Made by a program: the position numbers and the translations under genes
The notes under the pieces: generated by a model
Database searches by the model: none
What the model was told of the DNA's origin: nothing
Seen by the model: the letters and a program-made list of their open reading frames with translations, nothing else
NCBI RefSeq assembly: GCF_014201375.1
Contig: NZ_JACHDZ010000007.1
Span: 179,373-243,372, forward strand
Direction of reading: 5' to 3'
Length of the DNA: 64,000 bases
Origin: Tunturiibacter empetritectus
GTDB taxonomy: Bacteria > Acidobacteriota > Terriglobia > Terriglobales > Acidobacteriaceae
In this document: one piece after another, positions 43,614-52,600 of the stretch
Layout of the letters: each line of letters opens with the position of its first letter
How positions within the stretch are numbered: position 1 is the first letter of the stretch

Positions 43614-46589
43614 ATGAAAAACGCCTCCCAAACTCGCATTCTGGCTATCGTACTCGCAGTTGCGACCGTCGCCGCCTGCGTCCTTGCGGCCATGAACTTC
43701 GATCGGGAGAGCGGTTTCGACGTCCCAACTGACGGCATCTGGTGGGTCGAGGCGGCCACCGGACTCCGGGCTGAGCGGGTTCCAGCGCTCTCCCCAGGCC
43801 ATCGCGCCGGCATACGCACCGGCGACATCCTCGTCAGTGTCGACGACCAGCCCACCCCACGCGTCGCCTCTCTCACCCGGGAGATGTTTCGCAGCGGCAT
43901 CTGGGCCCACGCCACCTACTCCATCCTCCGCCCCGTTCCCCAGTCCATCGATCTCCACGGCGCAACCAAGCTCGACATTCAGGTTATCCTCGAGCCCAAA
44001 GACCGCACCATCAATCAGGGGCTACGCTTCATCGCGCTGGTCTATCTCTGCATCGGCATCTACGTCCTGTTCCGGCGCTGGACCGCTCCAAAGTCTGTCC
44101 ACTTCTACGTCTTCTGCCTTGCCTCGTTTGTCCTCTACAGCTTCCGATCTACCGGCGAACCGGGCACCTTCGACTGGTACATCTACTGGGGCAACATGGC
44201 GGCACAGGCGCTTCAACCGGCCCTCTTTCTGCACTTCGCGGTCAGCTTCTCCGATAACTTCGCCTCCGACCAACGCAACCGTCTGCGCCGCCGCATCGGC
44301 TGTGTGTTGCTCTACCTCCCAGGGCTTTTTCTCATCGGTTTGCAGTACACAGCGATAAGTTTCTGGTCCGCGACTGAGGTTCTACTCCACCGGCTCGATC
44401 AAATCGCCCTTGGCTACCTGGCACTCTATTACGTCATCGCCGCCATCGTCTTCCGACTGCGTTACCGCTGGGCGGAGTCTGCCCTCGAGCGTCAGCAACT
44501 CAAGTGGCTCACGCGCGGCACCCTCATCGCTGTCACGCCTTTCACCCTGCTTTACGTCATCCCCTACCTGGCTGACTGGTCGGTCAACAGCCAGATCGCC
44601 AAGATCGCCGGCCTCTCCCTCGTCGTCCTTCCCCTCACCTTCAGCTGGGCCATCGTCCGTTACCGGCTCATGGACGTCGATCTCATCTTCAAACGCGGCG
44701 TCACCTACACCCTGGCCACCGCATCCCTCGTCGGCGTTTACTTTGGCGTCATCGCGCTAACCGGCGAGATCGTCCACACGCGACTCTCCAGCCTTGGCGT
44801 ATGGGGCCTCCTCGCCGCCATCATCATCGCCGGCATCGTCTTTGATCCGCTCAAGCGCATGATCCAGGCACGAGTCGACCGAGTCTTCGATCAGAAACGC
44901 TTCGACTACCGCGAGACCCTCGTTGAGTTTGGCCGCGGCATCAACGCCCAAACCGACCTTCGCGCCCTGCTGGACTCCATCGTGGAGCGCCTTCCCCAGA
45001 CTCTTCTCGTCACTCGCGTCGCCGTCTTTCTCGCCTCGGAGAGCGAAGGCAGCTTCACCCCGCGTCACTTCGATCTGGCCGCCTCTCACGGTCTCACCAA
45101 CCTCCACTCCGCCGAACTCCGCAGCCTCGATGTTCGCTTCCTGGACTTCGACCGGCCCGGAGCCAACAACCACATCTTCCTCGAAAATCCCCAACAGGTT
45201 CTGCGCCTCCCCGAAGCCCAGCGCCAAAGCGCCGGACGCCTCGACCTCAACTACTACCTTCCCTGCCGCGTCGCCAATCGCGAAGGTGGTGGCACCCGCA
45301 CCGTCGCTGTCATCGGTCTCGGCCGCACCGACGACGGAGACTTCCTCTCCAGCGAAGACATGGAGTTGCTCGAATCCCTCGCCGGCTACATCGGCATTGC
45401 TATTCAAAACGCGCAGCTCTACCGCCGCCTCGAACAAAAGATCACCGAGTTCGAAAGCCTCAAGGAGTTCCACGAAAACATCGTCGAGTCCATCAACATC
45501 GGCGTCTTCGCCGTCGACCTAGACGACCGTATCGAAAGCTGGAACACCCAGATGGAGGGTATGTACTCGAAGTCGCGCCATGAGGTTCTGCGGCAACCCA
45601 TCTCCGCCGTCCTGCCGCCGGACTTCGTAGCCCGCTTCAACAGCGTGCGCGAGGAACACGGCACCCACACCCTCTACAAGTTCCGCCTCGTACTCCCCGA
45701 CGGAAAGGTCCGCATCGCCAACATCGCCATCGCCCCACTGGTCACGCGTAACTTCGTCGCTGTAGGTCGCATCATTCTGGTTGACGACATCACAGACCGC
45801 ATGCAGCTCGAAGCCCAACTTACCCAGGCCGAAAAACTCTCCTCCATCGGTCTGCTCGCCGCAGGTGTCGCCCACGAGGTCAACACTCCCCTCGCAGTCA
45901 TCTCCAGCTACACCCAGATGCTCACCAAGCACATGCGCGACGATGAACGCCTCGCCCCGGTGCTCGAAAAGATCACACAGCAAACCTTCCGCGCCTCCGA
46001 GATCGTCAACGGCCTGCTCAACTTCTCCCGCACCAGCGGCGCCGAGTTCGCCCCCCTCAACCTCAACGAGCTTCTCCGCGACACCGTCACCTTGCTTGAG
46101 CATCAGTTCAAAACCGCGCAGATCCGCGTCGAAACCAACTTCGATCCACACCTCGCCCGCATTCACGGCAATCAGGGCAAGCTCCAGCAGGTCATTTTAA
46201 ACCTCATGTTGAACGCGAAGGACGCGATGTTCGGCACCGCCAACGCAACGCTCAAGATCGCAACCTTCAACGGCGCCGGCCGCGTCATTGTCCGCATTCA
46301 AGACTCCGGCAACGGCATCGAAAAGGAGCATCTCCACCGCATCTACGATCCCTTCTTCACCACCAAGACCAAACCCCAGGAGGGCGGGCACAAGGGCACC
46401 GGCCTCGGCCTCGCCGTCAGCTACGGCATCATGCAGGAGCACGCTGGCAAGATCCACGTTGAGAGCGAAATTGGCGTCGGCACCGCCTTCCAGTTGGAGT
46501 TCCCCACCTCAGCCGCTCGCCCGACCGTGATGGCTGATGAACCGAAGAGCGAGTCTGCAACTGTTGACAGGAAGGCGATGCATGTCTGA
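43614..46589 (+). CDS. Membrane histidine kinase with PDZ, GAF and PAS domains
   Basis: This 991-aa sensor kinase starts with helix 1 (residues about 8-26). A periplasmic PDZ-like domain follows (SPGHRAGIRTGDILVSVDDQP near 60-85), then about seven further membrane helices (135-400). A GAF domain spans about 420-600 and a PAS domain about 615-735. The HisKA helix GVAHEVNTPLAVISSY carries the phospho-His near 754. HATPase_c has LNLMLNAKDAM and GTGLGLAVSYG. A PDZ domain outside the membrane suggests sensing of unfolded or cleaved envelope proteins. It overlaps the response regulator gene by 8 nt, so they are co-translated. Confidence 0.93.
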   Translation: MKNASQTRILAIVLAVATVAACVLAAMNFDRESGFDVPTDGIWWVEAATGLRAERVPALSPGHRAGIRTGDILVSVDDQPTPRVASLTREMFRSGIWAHATYSILRPVPQSIDLHGATKLDIQVILEPKDRTINQGLRFIALVYLCIGIYVLFRRWTAPKSVHFYVFCLASFVLYSFRSTGEPGTFDWYIYWGNMAAQALQPALFLHFAVSFSDNFASDQRNRLRRRIGCVLLYLPGLFLIGLQYTAISFWSATEVLLHRLDQIALGYLALYYVIAAIVFRLRYRWAESALERQQLKWLTRGTLIAVTPFTLLYVIPYLADWSVNSQIAKIAGLSLVVLPLTFSWAIVRYRLMDVDLIFKRGVTYTLATASLVGVYFGVIALTGEIVHTRLSSLGVWGLLAAIIIAGIVFDPLKRMIQARVDRVFDQKRFDYRETLVEFGRGINAQTDLRALLDSIVERLPQTLLVTRVAVFLASESEGSFTPRHFDLAASHGLTNLHSAELRSLDVRFLDFDRPGANNHIFLENPQQVLRLPEAQRQSAGRLDLNYYLPCRVANREGGGTRTVAVIGLGRTDDGDFLSSEDMELLESLAGYIGIAIQNAQLYRRLEQKITEFESLKEFHENIVESINIGVFAVDLDDRIESWNTQMEGMYSKSRHEVLRQPISAVLPPDFVARFNSVREEHGTHTLYKFRLVLPDGKVRIANIAIAPLVTRNFVAVGRIILVDDITDRMQLEAQLTQAEKLSSIGLLAAGVAHEVNTPLAVISSYTQMLTKHMRDDERLAPVLEKITQQTFRASEIVNGLLNFSRTSGAEFAPLNLNELLRDTVTLLEHQFKTAQIRVETNFDPHLARIHGNQGKLQQVILNLMLNAKDAMFGTANATLKIATFNGAGRVIVRIQDSGNGIEKEHLHRIYDPFFTTKTKPQEGGHKGTGLGLAVSYGIMQEHAGKIHVESEIGVGTAFQLEFPTSAARPTVMADEPKSESATVDRKAMHV

Positions 46590-48027
46590 AATTACCGAGC
46601 TCGCCGCCGAAACCCTCCATCTCCAACGTACCGCCAGAGTCGTCGGCGATCCCCGAATCCTCATCATTGATGACGAAGCCGCCATCCGTGAATCGCTCGA
46701 TACCCTGCTTACCCTTGAAGGGTTTACTGTCAGTATCGCCAGCGATGGCCCCTCCGGCATCGAACTTCTCTCGCGCAACGAATACGACCTGCTCCTGCTC
46801 GACCTTGCGCTGCCCGGCGAAAGCGGATTGGACCTCCTCCCCCGCATCGTCGAGATGCAGCCCAACCTTCCCGTCATCATGATCACGGCCTATGGCACGG
46901 TTGGCAACGTAGTCGACGCCATCCGCGCCGGCGCAGAAAACTTCGTCCAGAAGCCGTGGGACAACGAGAAGCTGCTCGCCGACATTCGCGCCGCCGTCGC
47001 CCGCCATCGTGCCGAAGAAGAGGTCGTTCAACTCAAACGCACCCTCAAGCAGCGCTACAACTTTGAAAACATCGTCGGCAAGAGCGAACCGATGCTTCGC
47101 CTCTTCGACCTCATCGCGCAGGTCGCGCCCAGCCGCTCGACCGTTCTCATCCAAGGTGAAAGCGGAACCGGCAAAGAACTCATCGCGAAGGCCATCCACG
47201 CCAACTCCCCTCGCAAGGATCGTCCCTTCGTGCCCGTCAACACCGGTGCCGTGCCATCCGAGCTGCTCGAATCCACTCTCTTCGGACACGTCAAAGGCGC
47301 CTTCACCTCCGCTGTCACAGCGAAAAAGGGGCTCTTCGAAGTCGCCAACGGCGGCACGCTCTTTCTCGACGAGATCGGCACCATGGGCATGGACATGCAG
47401 GCTAAGATCCTCCGCGTTCTTCAAGACCGCCGCTTCATGCATCTCGGCGGCGTGCAGGAGATCCAGGTTGACGTCCGCATCATCGCCGCAACCAACGTCA
47501 ACTTGCAGGACGCCGTCCGCGCGGGCCGCTTCCGCGAAGACCTCTTCTACCGCCTCAACGTCATCAGCCTCGAACTCCCGCCGCTCCGCTCCCGCCGCGA
47601 AGATATCCCTCTGCTCGCCGCCCACTTCCTCAAGTTTTACGCAGAAGAAAACGGCACTGAGACCCGCACCCTGTCACCCGAGGCGATGCGAATCATCATG
47701 GACTATGAGTGGCCCGGCAACGTTCGCGAGCTTGAAAATGCCATGGAGCGTGGCGTCGTCCTCTCCACCTCCCGCAGCATTAATCCAGACCTGCTGCCTA
47801 CTCAACTCACAGGCGGAACGTACTCGGCCAGCCTGCTCGACCACCAGCCCAACGCCAGCCTCTTCGACCTGATGGAAGAGATCGAACGCCGCATCATCTC
47901 CGACCGTCTCGAGCGCTGCCACTGGAACCAGACCGAAGCCGCAGAGTACTTCAAGATTCCGCTCTCGACTCTCAATCAGAAGATCAAGCGCCTCAATGTA
48001 GAGGTCAAGAAGCGAACCCGCGACTAG
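46582..48027 (+). CDS. NtrC-family sigma54-dependent response regulator
   Basis: This 481-aa regulator has a receiver domain (ILIIDDEAAIRESLDTL; phospho-acceptor D74 in LLLLDLALPG), an AAA+ domain (Walker A GESGTGKE near 192, Walker B LFLDEIGTM, R-finger region) and a C-terminal Fis-type helix (WNQTEAAEYFKIPLSTLNQKI). The sigma54-contact loop is GAFTSA at 239-244 instead of GAFTGA. ATG 46582 follows AGGAAGG and overlaps the kinase stop. Its stop codon shares CTAG with the convergent alcohol dehydrogenase gene. Target promoters are not identified. Confidence 0.95.
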   Translation: MSEITELAAETLHLQRTARVVGDPRILIIDDEAAIRESLDTLLTLEGFTVSIASDGPSGIELLSRNEYDLLLLDLALPGESGLDLLPRIVEMQPNLPVIMITAYGTVGNVVDAIRAGAENFVQKPWDNEKLLADIRAAVARHRAEEEVVQLKRTLKQRYNFENIVGKSEPMLRLFDLIAQVAPSRSTVLIQGESGTGKELIAKAIHANSPRKDRPFVPVNTGAVPSELLESTLFGHVKGAFTSAVTAKKGLFEVANGGTLFLDEIGTMGMDMQAKILRVLQDRRFMHLGGVQEIQVDVRIIAATNVNLQDAVRAGRFREDLFYRLNVISLELPPLRSRREDIPLLAAHFLKFYAEENGTETRTLSPEAMRIIMDYEWPGNVRELENAMERGVVLSTSRSINPDLLPTQLTGGTYSASLLDHQPNASLFDLMEEIERRIISDRLERCHWNQTEAAEYFKIPLSTLNQKIKRLNVEVKKRTRD

Positions 48028-49100
48028 CCTGCAGGCTGAATCACAATCTTCATCGAGTCAGCCTGGGGATGCGACGCCAGATCGATCGCTGCCACCGCAT
48101 CCTCCAGCGAAAACCGGTGCGAGATCAGGTTCGTCAGGTCGAACCCGTTGCGGTAGCCGTCGAACACCATCCGCGCCACCTCATCCTGTATCGCCACCGA
48201 CGCACTGTAAGACCCCATCAACGTCTTCTCGTTCATACATACTGCTGCAGGATCGAACGGCGCCTCCCCATGCTGCGTCGAAGCGAACAGCACCACTCGT
48301 CCACCCGGCCGAATCGCCTCCATCGCGATCTTGATGAGCGAATCGCTGCCAACCGCCAGCAGAGCCACATCCGCTCCACGACCTTCAGTAGCCGCCTTCG
48401 CTGCAGCAACCACATCTTCGCGAGCATCAACAGGATGATCAAGCCCAAACTTCGCGGCCACAGCGTGCCGCTCTGGATACAGATCACTGGTCAGCACATT
48501 AGCTCCCGTCCGCCGTGCCAGCGCAGCCAACAAAATCCCAATCGGCCCCTGGCCAATCACCAGCACGGTCTCATCCGTCTTCAAATCGAGCAACTGAATC
48601 GCCTTGTAGCAAGTATTTACGGGCTCCAGAAACGCCGCCTGCTCAAACGCAACACCGTCAGGAATCTTCACCAACCCGCGACGCACAATCCAATCCATCA
48701 CGCGAATGTACTCGGCAAAGCCCCCGCCGGAGGGCGCAAAACCCGCAGTACACCCGACCTTCTTATAAACCTCACACTGTGCAAACGTCCGTTTGCGGCA
48801 GTAATAGCACTCGCCACAAGGAATGTGATGATAAGCCATCACTCGATCGCCAACAACGAACTCCTCAACCCCGGCGCCCACCTGCACAATCGTCCCCGCC
48901 ATCTCATGCCCAAAGACGCGCGGAGCATCATGCGAACCACTATGAATCTTCTTCAAATCCGTCCCGCAGATCCCGCAGGTGTGGATCTTTACCAACACCT
49001 CGCCGTCACCGATCTCCGGCACCGCGATTGTCTCAACCCGAACATCATCTACCCCGCGATAGACCGCGGCACGCATCGTCTCAGGAATAATTTGTGACAT
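48024..49100 (-). CDS. Zinc-dependent alcohol dehydrogenase, last gene of the hopanoid operon
   Basis: This 358-aa medium-chain dehydrogenase is of the sorbitol/threonine dehydrogenase type. The catalytic zinc site is in CGICGTDLKKIHSG and GHEMAG, and the structural zinc has the four-Cys lobe CGECYYCRKRTFAQC. The NAD fold follows with GQGPIGILLAALA. The ATG at 49100 has AAGGATCGG upstream. It lies 14 bp after hpnG, so it is almost surely co-transcribed. A role in reducing or oxidising an extended hopanoid side chain is an inference from position only. Confidence 0.9.
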   Translation of the reverse strand: MSQIIPETMRAAVYRGVDDVRVETIAVPEIGDGEVLVKIHTCGICGTDLKKIHSGSHDAPRVFGHEMAGTIVQVGAGVEEFVVGDRVMAYHHIPCGECYYCRKRTFAQCEVYKKVGCTAGFAPSGGGFAEYIRVMDWIVRRGLVKIPDGVAFEQAAFLEPVNTCYKAIQLLDLKTDETVLVIGQGPIGILLAALARRTGANVLTSDLYPERHAVAAKFGLDHPVDAREDVVAAAKAATEGRGADVALLAVGSDSLIKIAMEAIRPGGRVVLFASTQHGEAPFDPAAVCMNEKTLMGSYSASVAIQDEVARMVFDGYRNGFDLTNLISHRFSLEDAVAAIDLASHPQADSMKIVIQPAG

Positions 49101-49114
49101 CAACCGATCCTTAT

Positions 49115-49864
49115 TTATCTCTGCTTCTCAGTGTAATCGCCGTTCAATCTGCGGAGCGAACCGCTCTCATCCAACCATCCATAGAGCGCCTCTGCCAAAT
49201 TCTTAGCCGCCGCAGAACTATGTCTTCCCAACTTCATCAAGCCCGACCACGAGCCCGGCCGCACTGCAACATGCGCCAAAAACGGCAGCATCTTCAACCG
49301 TCCATTGTCTGCGACAAACGGATTCAAATCTGGCAACCGTGCCTCCGCATCATCCGACACGGCCTTGAAGCAGTAGAACTGAATGCTTTTCCCTAACGCG
49401 ATCCGGGCAATCGTCGCCGCTTCCATATCCACAAGCCTCGCCCCATAACTCGCAGCGAGCCGCTTCTTCTCTCGCTCATCAGCTACACGCGTTGTAGTTG
49501 CCAGCACCGGCCATGCGGATTGAAGATCCGTCGGACGAAACCGTTCTCCCGTCTTCGTATCGATGACTAAAGAGACACCCGAAACCGACTCCGCCGCAAT
49601 AGTTCCATCCAGCGCACCCGCCCACCCCACCGAGCAAACAGCATCGATCGCAGCAATCTTCTCAGCCTCAGCAAAGGCCAAAGCAGCCCTGACTTCTCCC
49701 ATACCTGCACACGCGGCAATCCAGCACCCATCCGCGTGGCGATACTCCCACACCGAACACCCCTTACTCGACTCCCTCCGCTTCCAACTCCCTGCACCTC
49801 GACCGCGAACCAGCGGCTTCAGTTCGCCTTCGAGCGCAGCAATGATCGCGATGTTTCCCTTCAT
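49115..49864 (-). CDS. hpnG: Hopanoid-associated nucleoside phosphorylase HpnG
   Basis: This 249-aa protein is of the PNP/MTA-nucleosidase fold. The start reads IAIIAALEGELKPLVRG, followed by the CAGMGEVRAALAF glycine loop, GWAGALD, and the purine site VDMEAATIARIA. HpnG removes adenine from adenosylhopane to give a ribosyl or phosphoribosyl hopane in extended hopanoid synthesis. Start ATG 49864 overlaps the hpnA stop as ATGA. Assignment rests on the fold together with the cluster. Confidence 0.9.
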   Translation of the reverse strand: MKGNIAIIAALEGELKPLVRGRGAGSWKRRESSKGCSVWEYRHADGCWIAACAGMGEVRAALAFAEAEKIAAIDAVCSVGWAGALDGTIAAESVSGVSLVIDTKTGERFRPTDLQSAWPVLATTTRVADEREKKRLAASYGARLVDMEAATIARIALGKSIQFYCFKAVSDDAEARLPDLNPFVADNGRLKMLPFLAHVAVRPGSWSGLMKLGRHSSAAAKNLAEALYGWLDESGSLRRLNGDYTEKQR

Positions 49865-50889
49865 GTCGTCTGTCCACCCAGCGGCGGCGCATACCCGTGG
49901 GCGACGAACCACTCAATCGCCGCTCGCAGCGCACTATAAACAGGCAGCACCTGAAATCCCAGATCCCGCTCCGCCTTCGCTGAAGAAGCAAACATCATCT
50001 TCTTCCCCATTCGAACGGCCTCGACAGTGGCACGCGGCTCCTTGCCCCTCAACTTGCCGGTAAAGTTCTCATCGAAGAAGGCAAAGGCCATCGCCACGGC
50101 ATGCGGCACCTTCATCGTCGGAGAAGGAAGCCCCGTAATCGCCGACATCCGATCCAGAATCTGCTTCAGCGTAAGGTTCTCCCCACCAAGAATGTATCGC
50201 TCCCCCGGAGTTCCTCGTTCGAGCGCGACGACATGCATGCGCGCCACCTCGGACACATCCACCAGGTTCAGTCCGGTATCCACATATGCAGGAAAATTTC
50301 TATTCAGGAAATCAACAATGATCCTTCCCGTCGGCGTAGGCTTCGAATCGCCCGGGCCAATCGGCGTCGTAGGATTGAGGATCATCACATGCTGGCCTGC
50401 CTTCGCTGCTTTGATCGCCTCAAGCTCGCCAAGAAACTTGGAGCGCTTGTAGTGGCCGATCATCTCCGACAACGAGACCGGCGACTCCTCATCTACGATC
50501 GTCCCATCTTTCTTGAAGCCCATCGTCGCCACGCTCGAGGTATAGACCACACGCTCGACCCCAGCCTCGCAAGCGAGTTTCAGTAGCTCCCGCGTACCAT
50601 TCACATTGGCTGCATACATCTGGTCAGGATCACGCACCCACAGACGATAATCCGCGGCAACATGAACGAGTGCATAACAACCCACCAAAGCAGAGCGCAG
50701 CTTCTCCGGCTCGCGAAGATCTCCGGTCACCATCTCTGCATCAATGCCAGCAAGGGAGTCCAATCGGCTCGTCTGCCGAGTCAGCAACCGAAGGCTTGCG
50801 CCCTCAGCCGCATAGCTCCTGGCCACATGGCCTCCAACGAAGCCCGTCGCTCCCGTAATAAATACGCGCACTCTCGCTCTTTCAGCCAA
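49861..50889 (-). CDS. hpnA: Hopanoid-associated sugar epimerase HpnA
   Basis: This 342-aa extended SDR has the NAD motif TGATGFVGGHVA near residues 13-24, HVAADYRLW, catalytic YTSSVAT and the Y-x3-K site as HYKRSKFLGE. NPTTPIGPGDSKPTPTG is a stretch characteristic of the HpnA family. Its exact reaction in hopanoid tailoring is not settled. It ends within the start of hpnG (4-nt overlap). Confidence 0.93.
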   Translation of the reverse strand: MAERARVRVFITGATGFVGGHVARSYAAEGASLRLLTRQTSRLDSLAGIDAEMVTGDLREPEKLRSALVGCYALVHVAADYRLWVRDPDQMYAANVNGTRELLKLACEAGVERVVYTSSVATMGFKKDGTIVDEESPVSLSEMIGHYKRSKFLGELEAIKAAKAGQHVMILNPTTPIGPGDSKPTPTGRIIVDFLNRNFPAYVDTGLNLVDVSEVARMHVVALERGTPGERYILGGENLTLKQILDRMSAITGLPSPTMKVPHAVAMAFAFFDENFTGKLRGKEPRATVEAVRMGKKMMFASSAKAERDLGFQVLPVYSALRAAIEWFVAHGYAPPLGGQTT

Positions 50890-50953
50890 ATTGGCAGATA
50901 AACCCTGGAAACATCAACCTGCTACCCGGCAAACTCTACGCCCGACCGCGGTC

Positions 50954-51400
50954 TTAGTCCAGCTTCTCCGGCTCAATCTGGATGTTCTGTTCGCCGGCTG
51001 CCTTCTTCTCCCAGTACTTCTTCACCCACGCTTCGAAGGTCTTGCCCGCCGCTGTGTCGCGGCCGCTGAACGCAATCGCCGCAATGTCAGAGTAAGTGAT
51101 ACTTACCTTCGTCTTCTCATTCATTGGAATGATGCGGACAAACGAGTCTGCGAGGGAGGCACCCGTCCGTCGATCGAAGAGGTAGCCAATCACTTGACAC
51201 CCATCTTTACGGGTGACCGTAATATCGCCGCGATAATCAAAGGCCTTCTCCAACGCCTCGGTGATCTCCTGATCGGTCGCAAGCGTCGGAATCCAGCCTT
51301 CAAGTTGTTCGCGGTCGCGACCCGCAATGTGCTCGAGCTCGTCAGCACTCTGATGCCGCAACTGTTCGATCTTTAGATGTTCCTGTTGTTCCGTAGACAT
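50954..51400 (-). CDS. Unknown 148-aa protein inside the hopanoid operon
   Basis: The start ATG 51400 follows AGGAG. The protein has an acidic/Gln-rich helical first third (KIEQLRHQSADELEHIAG) and a compact middle (KAFDYRGDITVTRKDG, VIGYLFDRRTG, VSITYSDIAAIAFSGRD), ending in a charged helix with WVKKYWEKK. There is no signal peptide or membrane segment. I recognise no domain. It starts 5 bp after hpnH and is followed by hpnA, so a hopanoid-linked role is likely but undefined. Confidence 0.8.
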   Translation of the reverse strand: MSTEQQEHLKIEQLRHQSADELEHIAGRDREQLEGWIPTLATDQEITEALEKAFDYRGDITVTRKDGCQVIGYLFDRRTGASLADSFVRIIPMNEKTKVSITYSDIAAIAFSGRDTAAGKTFEAWVKKYWEKKAAGEQNIQIEPEKLD

Positions 51401-51405
51401 GACAC

Positions 51406-52545
51406 CTAGTCTCCTGAGATCGATTGCAGTTCTGTCTTCGTTGTGCCGACTGGAGCTTGAATCTGAATCAGCGGACTGGCATGCTCTGGCCGCCATTCGT
51501 TGAGCAGCTTCTGTGCGCCCTCATCAGGGTAGAGAGACGCAAACATATATCTCTTGGCCGTCGTCAAAAAGCCTTTCAGAGAGCCGAAGTTATAGTCCAC
51601 CGCGGAAGCTTCGTGTCCGGAGTGCACCATACAGTTCGCGCACTGGGGATTACCGCTCTTGGCGCCGTAGTTCTCCCACTTCGTGGAGTCCAGCAGCTCT
51701 TGAAAGGTATCCGCGTAGCCGTCCTGCAGCAGATAGCATGGCTTTTGCCAGCCGAAGATGCTGAAAGTCGGCATTCCCCACGGCGTGCATTCGAAGTTCT
51801 GCTTCCCCATCAGAAATTCGGAAAAGAGGGGGTGAGTATTGAACTGCCACTCTTTTTTGCGGTTCGATAGTATGGCGCGAAACATTCTGCGAGACTTCGC
51901 CTTGCCGAGAAAATGATTCTGATCCGGCGCCTTATCGTAGGTATATCCCGGCGATACCATCATGCTTTCAACGCCGGCTGCCATCATCTCGTCGAAGTGG
52001 GCACGGACACTATTCGGATCCGCTCCGTCGAACAAGGTGGTATTGGTCGTAACACGGAAACCAGCCGCAACCGCAGCCCGTACGCCCTCCATCGCAATGT
52101 CGTATCCACCCTCGCGGCAGACGGAGAAGTCATGATGCTCGCGCTGACCATCTACATGAACTGAAAAAGAAAGATATTTGCTCGGCTTGAACAAGTGCAG
52201 CTTCTCTTTCAAAAGCAGAGCATTGGTGCACATATAAACGTACTTCTTGCGCGCCACCAATCCGGCAACGATCTCGGGCATCTGAGGATGCAGCAATGGC
52301 TCCCCACCGGGAATCGAAACCATCGGCGTTCCGCACTCCTCAACCGCCTTGAAGCAATCCTCAGGCGAGAGCTCCGACTTCAGGATGTGTGCCGGATACT
52401 GAATCTTTCCGCAGCCCGCGCACGCCAGGTTGCAGCGAAACAACGGCTCCAGCATCAGCACGAGCGGATACTTCTTCCGGCCCATCAGCTTCTGCTTCAA
52501 AACATAAGTTGCAACCGTCCAGGCTTGCGAGACTGGCACTGCCAT
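51406..52545 (-). CDS. hpnH: Adenosyl-hopene transferase HpnH (radical SAM)
   Basis: This 379-aa radical SAM enzyme has its iron-sulfur motif as C38-x3-C42-x2-C45 in FRCNLACAGCGKIQY. It continues with VSIPGGEPLLHPQMP (SAM binding) and a C-terminal Cys region (CANCMVHSGHEASAV). HpnH joins a 5'-deoxyadenosyl group to hopene, the first step to C35 hopanoids. It lies 55 bp after shc and shares its strand. Length is normal. Confidence 0.96.
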   Translation of the reverse strand: MAVPVSQAWTVATYVLKQKLMGRKKYPLVLMLEPLFRCNLACAGCGKIQYPAHILKSELSPEDCFKAVEECGTPMVSIPGGEPLLHPQMPEIVAGLVARKKYVYMCTNALLLKEKLHLFKPSKYLSFSVHVDGQREHHDFSVCREGGYDIAMEGVRAAVAAGFRVTTNTTLFDGADPNSVRAHFDEMMAAGVESMMVSPGYTYDKAPDQNHFLGKAKSRRMFRAILSNRKKEWQFNTHPLFSEFLMGKQNFECTPWGMPTFSIFGWQKPCYLLQDGYADTFQELLDSTKWENYGAKSGNPQCANCMVHSGHEASAVDYNFGSLKGFLTTAKRYMFASLYPDEGAQKLLNEWRPEHASPLIQIQAPVGTTKTELQSISGD

Positions 52546-52600
52546 CGGTGTCTCCTCCAGATAAACTTCCGAATAAATTCTTGACGCGCGGCTTACTGAG

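Noticed and set aside
48024-48038. CTAG shared stop codons and adjacent AGCCTGCAGGCT palindrome as a bidirectional terminator
   Set aside because: The palindrome has no loop or T run; it is better explained as coincidence of convergent gene ends.
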